A DNA stretch of 11,746 nucleotides from an uncultured Bifidobacterium sp. (GTDB lineage: Bacteria; Actinomycetota; Actinomycetes; Actinomycetales; Bifidobacteriaceae). The notes below the pieces were generated by a model. That model saw only the letters and a program-made list of their open reading frames with translations. It was not told the DNA's origin and ran no database searches. The stretch lies in assembly GCA_937876495.1 (NCBI GenBank), contig CALEGL010000066.1:1-11746 (forward strand), read 5' to 3'. The first letter of the stretch is position 1. Each line of letters begins with the position of its first letter. Positions 1-7,047 of the stretch are shown here, piece after piece. The position numbers were made by a program, and so were the translations under genes.

Positions 1-46
1 CTCGACGGGGAACCCTCCGGACGGGCATCAGCAGATCGGTCGTCCG

Positions 47-925
47 TCATTCCCGCCCCTCTGACGCCAGGACGCGAGCCATCAGGTCGACGAGAGCGCC
101 AGCCACGACGTCCGGCTTCTCCACGGCGCTGAAATGACCGCAGTCGGGAATCCGCGTGAACCGCGCATTCGTCCCCGTCATCGCCCTGGCTAGCGGAGCC
201 ATCGTCTCGGGCGGGCTCGAGGGGTCACGTTCGCCGCTGACCACGGCGGCGGGCACGCTTACCCGAGGCAGCTCGTCGGTCATATCGGGCCGGCCGGCCG
301 CCATGCACTGACGCCAGGCGATGCCCTCCGGCGTCTGTGAGCGGATCCAGAGCGAGAAGCGTGCGACGAATCCAGACGACCTCTTGAACGCGGAGTCGCC
401 CGGCTGGGGTTCGGCGAAATGCATGACGGGCTCGACGCTGCGCGTCCGCAGGCTCTCCTCGGCGCAGCGCAGACGCCCCTGCCGGGCGGCCGGGGCATCC
501 ACGGACACACGTGTGTCGCACAGGGCCAGCCCGGCCATCATATCGGGATGGCGACGCTGCATGCCAATCGCCACATAGCCTCCCATCGACAGCCCGACCC
601 AGACGGCGCCACGATATCCAGCGCTTCTGACGAGCTCGGCATGGGCGTCGACAAGGCGATCAAGGGCCTCCGGATATGACCCATCGGCGGCCCGGGGACC
701 ACAGTCTTCGTCAGCGGGGACGGGGGACTCCCCCGAACCGGGGGTGTCAGGCGCCCAGACGGGGAAGGCGGGCAGACCCCTCTCATCGGAAAGCGCGATG
801 ACGCGCAGCGCGCAGTCATCCCACATGCGATGGTCGACGGGGAAGGCGTGGACGAGGACCAGCGGAACCACGCCTTCGCTCCCCTCGGCGTCCCTGTACA
901 CCGTGTTGTTCAGAACCATGGCCAT
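47..925 (-). CDS. alpha/beta-fold hydrolase
   Basis: A 292-residue cytoplasmic protein with the alpha/beta-hydrolase fold. The oxyanion-hole strand reads LVLVHAFP (residues 22-29). The nucleophile elbow is GLSMGG (111-116, Ser113). The likely acid is Asp234 in GERDPSSP, and the catalytic His is H264 in DCGHFSAVEKP. All three members of the triad are therefore present, and the length is normal for the family (250-300). The substrate cannot be told: the family includes esterases, haloperoxidase-like proteins and lactonases. The start is ATG at 925, with GAGAGG about 7 nt upstream; a second in-frame ATG lies two codons on. It lies 66 bp downstream of the Nudix-like gene on the same strand, so the two may be co-transcribed. 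No signal peptide is seen. The family is sure; the function is open. Confidence 0.9.
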   Translation of the reverse strand: MAMVLNNTVYRDAEGSEGVVPLVLVHAFPVDHRMWDDCALRVIALSDERGLPAFPVWAPDTPGSGESPVPADEDCGPRAADGSYPEALDRLVDAHAELVRSAGYRGAVWVGLSMGGYVAIGMQRRHPDMMAGLALCDTRVSVDAPAARQGRLRCAEESLRTRSVEPVMHFAEPQPGDSAFKRSSGFVARFSLWIRSQTPEGIAWRQCMAAGRPDMTDELPRVSVPAAVVSGERDPSSPPETMAPLARAMTGTNARFTRIPDCGHFSAVEKPDVVAGALVDLMARVLASEGRE

Positions 926-991
926 ACGGCATCCTCTCCCTCGACGCCCTCCATCGGGGACGTCCGGCGCCCGTTCATGCCGTCCACCACA

Positions 992-1618
992 CTACAGGCC
1001 CGCCCAGGCCAGCGCGCGGCGCACGATGAGACCGTGCCCGTTCGCCATCTGGGAGATCAGGGCCTCAATGTCCTCCCGCGAGGAGGCGTCGCACCATTCG
1101 ACGTCCAGCATCTCGTCCTGCGGCTTGCAATCGCCCGGCACGGGGACGACGTAGCACAGGGCGATGGCATGCTGGCGGGGGTCGTAGAACTCGGAGACGC
1201 CGGGCGTGGGGAAGAACTCCGCCACGGTGAACGGCACGGGGCTCGCCGGAAGCATGGGCAGGGCGATCTCGCCCAGATCCTTGGCGATGTTGCGCGCGAT
1301 GGCCTCCCGCAGCGTCTCATGGAAGAGGACGCGCCCGGCGATGAGCGTCCGCACCACCGTCCCATCCTCGGTGACCCGCAGCAGCGAACCGATCTGGGTC
1401 ACCCTGCCGAAGTCGTCCGTACGGACGGGAACGATCTCGACGTACGGGATGGGCGTCTGACGCCTGACACGGTCGATGTCATCGGGCCCCAGCCATCCGG
1501 GGGGATTCCCGCGGACGGATCCGTGCACGAAATCCTCGGGGGTGATGTTGTCGAACTCTCCGCGGCGACGGCCCGCATCGAAGTCGTCGTCGGGCACTTC
1601 ATCGTTCAGGACTGGCAT
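992..1618 (-). CDS. Nudix-fold family protein with degenerate Nudix box (DUF4916-like)
   Basis: About 208 residues from ATG 1618; in-frame alternatives are ATG 1627 and GTG 1633. None has a clear Shine-Dalgarno, and I prefer 1618 because it begins MPVLNDEVPDDDF, a plausible N-terminus. A Nudix-like beta-sheet (PIPYVEIVPVRTDD, then GRVTQIGSLLRV) leads to a helix reading ETLREAIARNIAKDLGE. This aligns with the Nudix box, but the metal-binding REUxEExG is replaced by RNIAKDLG: the key glutamates are Asn, Lys and Asp. This fits the actinobacterial Nudix-like family I know as DUF4916, whose reaction is unknown to me. It may have lost pyrophosphohydrolase activity and serve in binding. It is divergent from thioredoxin and upstream of the hydrolase. 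Coding is sure; the family is likely; activity is unknown. Confidence 0.82.
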   Translation of the reverse strand: MPVLNDEVPDDDFDAGRRRGEFDNITPEDFVHGSVRGNPPGWLGPDDIDRVRRQTPIPYVEIVPVRTDDFGRVTQIGSLLRVTEDGTVVRTLIAGRVLFHETLREAIARNIAKDLGEIALPMLPASPVPFTVAEFFPTPGVSEFYDPRQHAIALCYVVPVPGDCKPQDEMLDVEWCDASSREDIEALISQMANGHGLIVRRALAWAGL

Positions 1619-1838
1619 GACACCCATTATCACACCGGACTACGTTTCATCGCCCCCAGCCGCGCCTTCGCATCGCGCATGGTACCTGCGTCCGACCCGT
1701 GACCCATCGCACCCGGATACCCCCCACCGGTATGCGCCTTCAGCAAACCGGCGTGGCGATGACCTCAGGTGCTGGGAAGCTTGAGGGAGGCGGTTCGCCG
1801 GACACCGGACGCACCGCGGCATCACAGGAAGCAAGCAC

Positions 1839-1856
1839 TCCGGACATACGTCCGGA
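1839..1856. promoter_or_regulatory. inverted repeat upstream of trxA
   Basis: TCCGGAC-ATAC-GTCCGGA is a perfect 7-bp inverted repeat with a 4-nt spacer. It ends 18 bp before the trxA start codon and immediately before the GAAAGG ribosome binding site (1860-1865). It could be an operator or an RNA hairpin in the leader that affects ribosome access. No good -10/-35 pair could be picked out in the GC-rich 1634-1838 stretch. Confidence 0.45.
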
Positions 1857-1874
1857 ATCCGAAAGGACACCGCA

Positions 1875-2225
1875 ATGGCGACACAGGCCGTGACCACGCA
1901 GACATTCGACAAGACCATAACCGACAACCCCATCGTGTTCGTCGACTTCTGGGCGACCTGGTGCGGTCCGTGCCGAGCCTTCGGCCCCATCTTCGAGAAG
2001 GCGAGCGAGACGAACCCCGACATCGTGTTCGCCAAGGTGGACATCGACGCCAACCAGGAACTGGCTGCGGCCGCGGACATCAGGGCCGTCCCGACGCTGC
2101 TGGTCGCCAAGCAGGGGCAGATCATCTTCAAGCAGGCGGGCGCGCTTCGCGCATCGGATCTCGACGACCTCATCGAGCAGACCCGCAAGCTCGATATGGC
2201 CGCCGCCGCGAATGCGAAGGAATAG
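1875..2225 (+). CDS. trxA: thioredoxin
   Basis: A 116-residue cytoplasmic thiol-disulfide reductant. The active site is WCGPC at residues 29-33 (Cys30, Cys33), preceded by the usual VFVDFWAT strand. The cis-proline loop is AVPT (Pro73). The length is slightly above the usual 105-110 because of a short Ala-rich tail (KLDMAAAANAKE). The protein would be reduced by thioredoxin reductase and pass electrons to ribonucleotide reductase, peroxiredoxins and similar targets; that is family knowledge. The start is ATG 1875 with GAAAGG about 9 nt upstream. It is a single-gene unit: a divergent Nudix-like gene lies upstream, and a strong hairpin follows the stop. Confidence 0.96.
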   Translation: MATQAVTTQTFDKTITDNPIVFVDFWATWCGPCRAFGPIFEKASETNPDIVFAKVDIDANQELAAAADIRAVPTLLVAKQGQIIFKQAGALRASDLDDLIEQTRKLDMAAAANAKE

Positions 2226-2244
2226 ACGTCATACAAACAGGACG

Positions 2245-2283
2245 AACGGCCCCGGACGAAACCCATCGTCCGGGGCCGTTTGG
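2245..2283 (+). terminator. rho-independent terminator after trxA
   Basis: A perfect 15-bp GC-rich stem, 2245-2259 paired with 2266-2280, has a 6-nt loop (AACCCA). It begins 20 bp after the trxA stop. The U-tract is short (TTT, then GG), so termination may be partial, but the stem is the strongest hairpin seen in the window. Confidence 0.8.
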
Positions 2284-2379
2284 CGTCGTCATCACCGACG
2301 TCTACCATGGATGCCGCATACGCAATCAGCGGTCGCCGTGTCGTGCATCCAGCGTTGGACGACGGGCAGAAGGGACGAC

Positions 2380-2389
2380 GACGTACGTC
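2380..2389. promoter_or_regulatory. palindrome GACGTACGTC upstream of the G5/transglycosylase gene
   Basis: A perfect 10-bp palindrome, 40 bp before the start codon at 2430. It shares the string TACGTCC with the inverted repeat before trxA. It may be a binding site for a dimeric regulator; chance cannot be excluded in DNA this rich in CG steps. Confidence 0.25.
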
Positions 2390-2429
2390 CATTTGCGTAT
2401 GGAAGACGAAGGTCCGACCAAGGAGAGCA

Positions 2430-3443
2430 ATGGCCAGTCACCGTAGGCGAACACCCACCCTCAGCTCGCTCAGCATGCGACAGTGGATGAGAATCGTGGC
2501 GATCGTCGCGGCAATCTCCCTTCTGGTCACCGGTGCCGTGGTCACGCGGAGCTTCTATGTGGCTCGCCGCAGCGCATCGTCATCCCGAGTCACTTCCTAC
2601 TCCGCTACGGACACGGACGCGTTGAACGTCTCCCGCAGCGAGGACCGCAAGCCGCTTTCGGGCACATCGGATGGGACCTCATATGTGACGGTCGAGATCA
2701 ACGGCAAATCCCGCGTGGTGCTGGGAACCGACTTCACGGACGTCAAGTCGGTTCTGGATGCGGGCGACATCACGCTCGACCCGGATGACACGGTTTCGCC
2801 GTCGCTCACCACCAAGGTCACGGAATCGACGGTCATCACCATCGACCGCGCCTCTGCCGATCTGCAGACCACGGATGAAAGCATCGACTACAACGTCGTG
2901 ACCAAACAGACCTCCGCCCTTCCCAAGGGGACGAAGAAGGTCCAGACCGAAGGATCCAAGGGCGTCATGGAGACCACAAGCCTCGTCACCCGATCCGGCG
3001 GCAAGGTCGTGTCCTCCAACGTCTTCACCTCCTACGTCAAGAAGGCCCCGGTCGACAAGGTCGTTCTCGTGGGGACGGGGTCCACGTCGTCCTCCTCCTC
3101 TTCGTCGTCATCCGCCAGCTCCAGCATCGGCACGACGACGCCCGTGGGGACCATGCAGCAGTGGGCGCACGACTACATGCTGGCGAACGGATACACCGAG
3201 GCCGACTTCACCGCCACCGTGTACATCATCAGTCATGAGTCCGGCTGGCGCGTCAACGCGCAGAACCCCAGCGGCGCCTATGGACTTCCCCAGGCCCTTC
3301 CAGGCAGCAAGATGGCCTCGGCCGGCTCCGACTGGGCGACCAACTACCAGACCCAGCTCAAATGGTTCTGGAGCTACTGCGCGTCGCGCTACGGCGGCGT
3401 GCAGGGCGCATATTCCCACTGGCTGGCGAACAAGAGCTACTAA
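2430..3443 (+). CDS. G5-domain cell-wall protein with C-terminal lytic transglycosylase-like domain
   Basis: A 337-residue envelope protein resembling RpfB in layout. A positively charged N-terminus is followed by a membrane or signal segment (about 21-39). A ubiquitin-like DUF348 segment (about 85-150) and a G5 domain (about 155-217, YNVVTKQTSALPKGTKKV) follow. A poly-Ser linker (218-233) leads to a lysozyme-like domain (243-337). That domain has the catalytic Glu270 in ISHESGW and the typical NAQNPSGAYGLPQALPGSKM stretch of actinobacterial transglycosylases. It would cleave peptidoglycan outside the membrane during growth or division. The start ATG 2430 has AAGGAG close upstream (4-nt spacing). 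The frame is open 50 codons further back, but that stretch has no ribosome site and overlaps the trxA terminator. Family and domains are clear; naming it Rpf would go too far. Confidence 0.9.
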   Translation: MASHRRRTPTLSSLSMRQWMRIVAIVAAISLLVTGAVVTRSFYVARRSASSSRVTSYSATDTDALNVSRSEDRKPLSGTSDGTSYVTVEINGKSRVVLGTDFTDVKSVLDAGDITLDPDDTVSPSLTTKVTESTVITIDRASADLQTTDESIDYNVVTKQTSALPKGTKKVQTEGSKGVMETTSLVTRSGGKVVSSNVFTSYVKKAPVDKVVLVGTGSTSSSSSSSSSASSSIGTTTPVGTMQQWAHDYMLANGYTEADFTATVYIISHESGWRVNAQNPSGAYGLPQALPGSKMASAGSDWATNYQTQLKWFWSYCASRYGGVQGAYSHWLANKSY

Positions 3444-3768
3444 GAGCACCAACTCTTGCGAATGCCATGATGCGCCGTCCCGACCGGAAACGTGGTCGAG
3501 ATGGCCTATCATCATGTGGCGTATCCGCGTGTTGCAGAGTCGCAATGCACGTCGTAATGCACACGGAAAACTCGTCCCACCCTTTGCACGGCCATTCGAT
3601 CCGCGTATTTATTCGCTGTGATAAATCATCCCCACATCCGCAGAGTGCAGGAATCGCAGCCGAGAGAAACGGCGACACAAGGGCGGCGGCTCGAAGATGA
3701 TACGAATTGCATCACCTCTGCATTCAGCCGTCGCCTGGAACCTCAGCAGGGCGGCACACGGCGGTCGC
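3444..3768. other. intergenic region between convergent genes
   Basis: No coding region, tRNA or other RNA gene is recognisable here. A weak hairpin, AAGAG-CACCAA-CTCTT (3442-3457), sits at the end of the G5 gene and lacks a T-run. An AT-only inverted repeat, ATTTAT-N8-ATAAAT, lies at 3607-3626. Either could help end transcription from one side, but neither is a convincing terminator. Confidence 0.5.
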
Positions 3769-3915
3769 TCACCCAGCCGCACACGAGCCGCCCACGGTGC
3801 CGCAGCCGCCATCGGAAGCATCACCCGAGTTTCCCGAACCCGAGCCATTCCCACTGGTGGAGGACGACCCACTACCACCACTGTCCTCGTCAGTCGTCGA
3901 TGATGACGTCCCCGA
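3769..3915 (-). other. in-frame continuation of the 519-residue protein beyond its TGA stop
   Basis: Directly after the TGA at 3916-3918 the same frame stays open for 48 codons to a second TGA at 3769-3771. The decoded segment begins SGTSSSTTDEDSGGSGSSST, continues Ser/Gly/Asn-rich and ends GGCGTVGGSCAAG, with no Lys or Arg. This is the same kind of tail that precedes the first stop (SLGSGTTGAGTESSSETGS). It is either a former tail cut off by a nonsense mutation, a readthrough extension, a sequencing error, or an accident of composition. It is listed separately because the annotated protein ends before it. Confidence 0.45.
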
Positions 3916-5475
3916 TCACTGGCCATCCGTCTTCCCGGTTGATTCTGAAGACGAACCCGTCTGCAAGGATCCCGTTTCGGAGGATGATTCCGTTCCCGCT
4001 CCCGTCGTCCCCGATCCCAACGATTCGCTGTCGGAGCCGCCCGTTGCCGATGGACTCGCCGACGTCTGGGCGGCGTTCTCTTCCGCCAGCGTCTGCATGG
4101 ACTGGGTGACCGCATCCATCGCTGATTTCACGGCGGCCGTCGACGACGAGTATGCCGCGGCATCGGATCCGTCATCCGACAGCACAGATTCGGCGTTCGA
4201 CAGCTCGGTCTCCAAGGCGGTTCTTGTTGATTCGTCGGCGACTTTGCCGCTGCTGTTCGCCAGAAGGGTCTCACCTGATGAGATTGCTGACGATAGCTCG
4301 TCTTTCGCCTTCGCCGTCTTCGTCTTCTCATCCGCGGCGGTCTTAGCCTCCTGACTCTTAAGAACTGCCTCCGAGGAATTCTCTACGGATACGGCAAGTT
4401 TCTTGGCCCTCTCGGCGTCGGCGATATTAACCGTGGCCGCGGATGACAATGCCGTGGTCGACATCGAAGCCGAGCATGTCCGTCCGGATTGAAGCGCCTT
4501 CGCCGAGGAAACCACTTTGGCAAGCCTCTTCACGGTGGAGGAGTCCTCCACCTGCGCGGAGGTCACCGCTGTTGCGGCGGAAGCGGATGACAGCGCCGTC
4601 CTTAGTGATGCCGCCTGGGTGCCGTACCTTTGCAGGGATGACGCGCATCGTTCATAGGCCGTGTCATGGGCCATGGATTGATGCCGGTTGATTCCCCAGA
4701 CAATCCCGGAAACGGCCAATGCAAGGATGGCGATGATGACGAGAACAACAATGATGATGCGGTTGCGTGTGCCATGATTCGCCCGATACCGTGCGGATGA
4801 CGCCGATGCATGCAGGATGCGTCCCGTTGCGGGTCGGATCGTCGTGGCGCTACCTTGGACCGGTGGGGAAGGAGGAAGAATGATGCTCGTCCCATCGTCC
4901 TCGGATGGAGTCGGCTTCCGCCCAACGAATGTGACATGAGGACCCTCCCCGCGCATATCAGAACCGGAGGAAACCGATGAACGGTCAAAGGATATATGAG
5001 TCGTCAAACCGTCGGCGGTGGAATCAGGGGTCTCCTCGAACAGAGACCAGAAATCCTCCGTCGCCGATTTTGTCGGTCTGCTCACGGAGGACTCATCGGT
5101 CCCCTGCGTGGTAGCAGCATCCACGGCAACGGTATCTTCGGAGAAGAAGGAATGACCGGCGGCCGCGCGATGCGACCTTGCATTCTTCCTGCTGTCTGCT
5201 GAGACGCCCCTTTCCACGGTGGCGAAGTCGATGAAGGGGATATCCCATTGGGTGTCGACGATGTCCCTGCCCGCAGGAGCCATCCGTTCGCTCGGAGAAG
5301 ACAAGGGGGAGGAATCGGAAGCCTCGATGGTCCCGCTGCCTGTAGAGAAGGACGCGAATCCGCGATTCCCCCTTCTGGGTACACGCTCTGCCGCCGATCC
5401 AGAACGATCGGATGAGTCACTGGACGTGGGGAACTTCAGGTAATCTCCCGACTGCGGACCCTCGCCACCGTTCAT
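3916..5475 (-). CDS. single-pass membrane protein of unknown function, Ser/Ala-rich, last gene of the polysaccharide-control operon
   Basis: A 519-residue protein that I do not recognise as a named gene. Residues 1-238 are a polar, Ser/Asp-rich, apparently disordered cytoplasmic part. One membrane segment (about 240-262, IIIVVLVIIAILALAVSGIV) is preceded by Arg, giving N-inside topology. The outer part (263-470) is Ala/Ser-rich and probably helical, with two cysteines (C277, C334) that could form a disulfide. It includes a FIVAR-like stretch, LLANSSGKVADESTRTALE (404-422). Residues 471-519 are a low-complexity Ser/Gly/Thr tail. Start ATG 5475 has AAGGTGG upstream. Its ATGA overlaps the stop of a 24-codon hydrophobic ORF. 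It lies 132 bp after the tyrosine kinase on the same strand. A role in envelope or polysaccharide attachment is only inferred from position. Confidence 0.85.
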   Translation of the reverse strand: MNGGEGPQSGDYLKFPTSSDSSDRSGSAAERVPRRGNRGFASFSTGSGTIEASDSSPLSSPSERMAPAGRDIVDTQWDIPFIDFATVERGVSADSRKNARSHRAAAGHSFFSEDTVAVDAATTQGTDESSVSRPTKSATEDFWSLFEETPDSTADGLTTHISFDRSSVSSGSDMRGEGPHVTFVGRKPTPSEDDGTSIILPPSPPVQGSATTIRPATGRILHASASSARYRANHGTRNRIIIVVLVIIAILALAVSGIVWGINRHQSMAHDTAYERCASSLQRYGTQAASLRTALSSASAATAVTSAQVEDSSTVKRLAKVVSSAKALQSGRTCSASMSTTALSSAATVNIADAERAKKLAVSVENSSEAVLKSQEAKTAADEKTKTAKAKDELSSAISSGETLLANSSGKVADESTRTALETELSNAESVLSDDGSDAAAYSSSTAAVKSAMDAVTQSMQTLAEENAAQTSASPSATGGSDSESLGSGTTGAGTESSSETGSLQTGSSSESTGKTDGQ

Positions 5476-5546
5476 CGCGCCCCACCTTCTCCGCCGAAGA
5501 CCCCGAACTCATACGCCACCACGATGCCGAGCAGCAGAACCGTCAT
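5472..5546 (-). CDS. possible 24-residue hydrophobic peptide coupled to the 519-residue protein
   Basis: The ORF reads MTVLLLGIVVAYEFGVF and then a Gly-rich end, GGEGGAR. It is hydrophobic enough for a short membrane helix. Its TGA overlaps the ATG of the next gene (ATGA, 5472-5475), a common arrangement for translational coupling. Against it, the ribosome site before ATG 5546 is weak (ATCGGACG), and the frame is also open upstream into the kinase gene without another good start. It occupies much of the otherwise unexplained gap between the kinase and the membrane protein. It is a tentative call. Confidence 0.3.
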   Translation of the reverse strand: MTVLLLGIVVAYEFGVFGGEGGAR

Positions 5547-5607
5547 CGTCCGATTCGCAGCCGACCGTTCCAGGCCACACGTCCGAAATCGGGATAGGAC
5601 CCCGGAG

Positions 5608-7020
5608 TCACAGATGCTTCCCCTTGGACTGGCGCCGACTTCTGCGAGGGTTCTCTGAATAGTAATAGTAATAGTTGCTCGAATGAATCTTCTTGGGATT
5701 CGCGAAATTGAGAATGAACCCGAAGACCGGAACCTCTGCGGTCTTCAACGAATCCACCATGGTCTTGAGATCCTTCTTGTCCGCGACTCCGCGACCGACG
5801 ACCAAGATGACCCCATCGGCGACCCTGCCGAAGATGGTCGCATCATTGGCGACCGTCATGGGGGCCGTGTCGATGACCACGTAATCGTACTGCTTGAGAG
5901 CCTGCTCAAGGAGCTCGCGCATGATGTCCGAATTGAGAAGGATACTGGCGTTAGCGGGACGCTTCCCGGCGGGAAGGATATGCAGGTTCGGCTTCCAGTA
6001 GGGCTGGACCACGTCACGAGGCGTCGCCTGGCCCGACAGGATATGCGACAGACCCACATGCCCCTCGATTTTGAGCCTGTGGGCGACGGAGGGGTGCCTC
6101 AGATCGGCGTCGATGAGCAGTACCGTCTTCCCGTCCTCGGCGATGGCCGCGGCGGTGTTGACTGACACCGTGGTCTTGCCTTCGGAGGGTTCGGTCGAGG
6201 TGATGACAAGCAGATGCCCCCTCTCCGTCGCATTCGGACTGAGGAAGGAGATGTTGGACCGGATGCGCCGGAATTCCTCGGCCTCCATGCTGTTGGGATG
6301 CGAGACGACGGACGGGGCCTCGTCAGAGAAGGACTCCGATCGCGGCACGCTTCCCAGGGAGGATGTGTCGGTAATCCCCTTGACGTCCTCCACACTGTCC
6401 ACTTTGGTGTTCAGGATATCTTTCAGCAGAGCAGCGACAACCGCAAGAATGACGGCGAGGACGAATCCCACCGCCAGATACAAAGGAATCTTGGGCGAAC
6501 TCGGAGACGTCGGCGTCTGCGCCTTCTGGACCACGCTGAGCTTGATGGGCGAGCTGCCGGTGCCGCTGCTGCTGTACAGAGACGAGGAGATCTGCTCCAA
6601 GAGATTCTCCGCCACGCTGTTGGCGATGGCCGCCGACTGCGCGGCGTCCCCATTCTCCACGCTGATGTCGACCATGAAGGCGTTCGTCGGATTCGTGGCC
6701 GTCACCTCGTCGGCAAGGTCGTCGACGGTCATGTCGAGGCCAAGGTCACGAATCACCGGCTTGAGGATGGCCTGCGTCTTGACGAGGGAGGGATACGTTT
6801 TGATCTGCGTGGACAGGTAGGACGCCCCGGAATTCATGTCGGAGGAGGTGTCCTGTGAATCCGATTGCGATGTGTATGTGGCGAAGAGCTCAGCGGTGGC
6901 AGTGTATTTCGGCGGCATGACGAAGGTCACGACCGCGACGGCGGCGAACACCGTTACGAAGACGAGGACCACCGTCGTCATATGCTTGCGGAGGATATGC
7001 CAAAGGTCAGCGATTGTCAC
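5608..7020 (-). CDS. polysaccharide chain-length regulator fused to BY-type tyrosine kinase (Wzz-CpsD-like)
   Basis: A 470-residue membrane protein. The N-terminal Wzz domain has membrane segments at about 15-35 and 179-199 flanking an extracellular part. The cytoplasmic kinase domain (about 240-440) carries Walker A STEPSEGKTT (275-284, Lys282), Walker A' VLLIDADLR (300-308) and Walker B YVVIDTAP (380-387). The C-terminus has the autophosphorylation cluster NYYYYYSE (Tyr450-454) followed by a basic tail. In this family, cycles of Tyr phosphorylation control polymer length and export of capsule or exopolysaccharide. Having both domains in one chain is the Proteobacteria/Actinobacteria arrangement, unlike split CpsC/CpsD. 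Start is GTG 7020, with GGGA about 6 nt upstream; the phosphatase gene ends 27 bp before. The kinase and phosphatase are a natural pair. Confidence 0.94.
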   Translation of the reverse strand: MTIADLWHILRKHMTTVVLVFVTVFAAVAVVTFVMPPKYTATAELFATYTSQSDSQDTSSDMNSGASYLSTQIKTYPSLVKTQAILKPVIRDLGLDMTVDDLADEVTATNPTNAFMVDISVENGDAAQSAAIANSVAENLLEQISSSLYSSSGTGSSPIKLSVVQKAQTPTSPSSPKIPLYLAVGFVLAVILAVVAALLKDILNTKVDSVEDVKGITDTSSLGSVPRSESFSDEAPSVVSHPNSMEAEEFRRIRSNISFLSPNATERGHLLVITSTEPSEGKTTVSVNTAAAIAEDGKTVLLIDADLRHPSVAHRLKIEGHVGLSHILSGQATPRDVVQPYWKPNLHILPAGKRPANASILLNSDIMRELLEQALKQYDYVVIDTAPMTVANDATIFGRVADGVILVVGRGVADKKDLKTMVDSLKTAEVPVFGFILNFANPKKIHSSNYYYYYSENPRRSRRQSKGKHL

Positions 7021-7047
7021 AGTGATTCCCGTTCTCCCCGAAATTCG

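Noticed and set aside
1414-1427. Perfect palindrome CGTCCGTACGGACG
   Set aside because: It lies inside the Nudix-like coding region, where codons for VRTDD account for it; no reason to see an operator.
830-1702. Long plus-strand open frame of 290 codons
   Set aside because: It lies over the Nudix-like gene on the other strand, and its composition (His, Arg, Gly, Asp) is that of a GC-rich shadow with no recognisable domain.
1640-2392. 250-codon minus-strand frame across trxA
   Set aside because: It is antisense to the clear thioredoxin gene and its terminator, is rich in Arg/Cys/Ser and resembles no family.
3444-3768. Search for tRNA, CRISPR or mobile element ends in the largest gap
   Set aside because: No cloverleaf-like arms, no regularly spaced repeats, no transposase fragments and no terminal inverted repeats were found here or elsewhere in the window.
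3707-4354. Plus-strand acidic, Pro-rich frame of 215 codons
   Set aside because: It is the mirror of the Ser/Gly-rich tail of the minus-strand membrane protein. There is no ribosome site, and low-complexity DNA explains its open length.
6071-6820. 249-codon plus-strand frame
   Set aside because: It is antisense to the Wzz-kinase, whose motifs are unambiguous.
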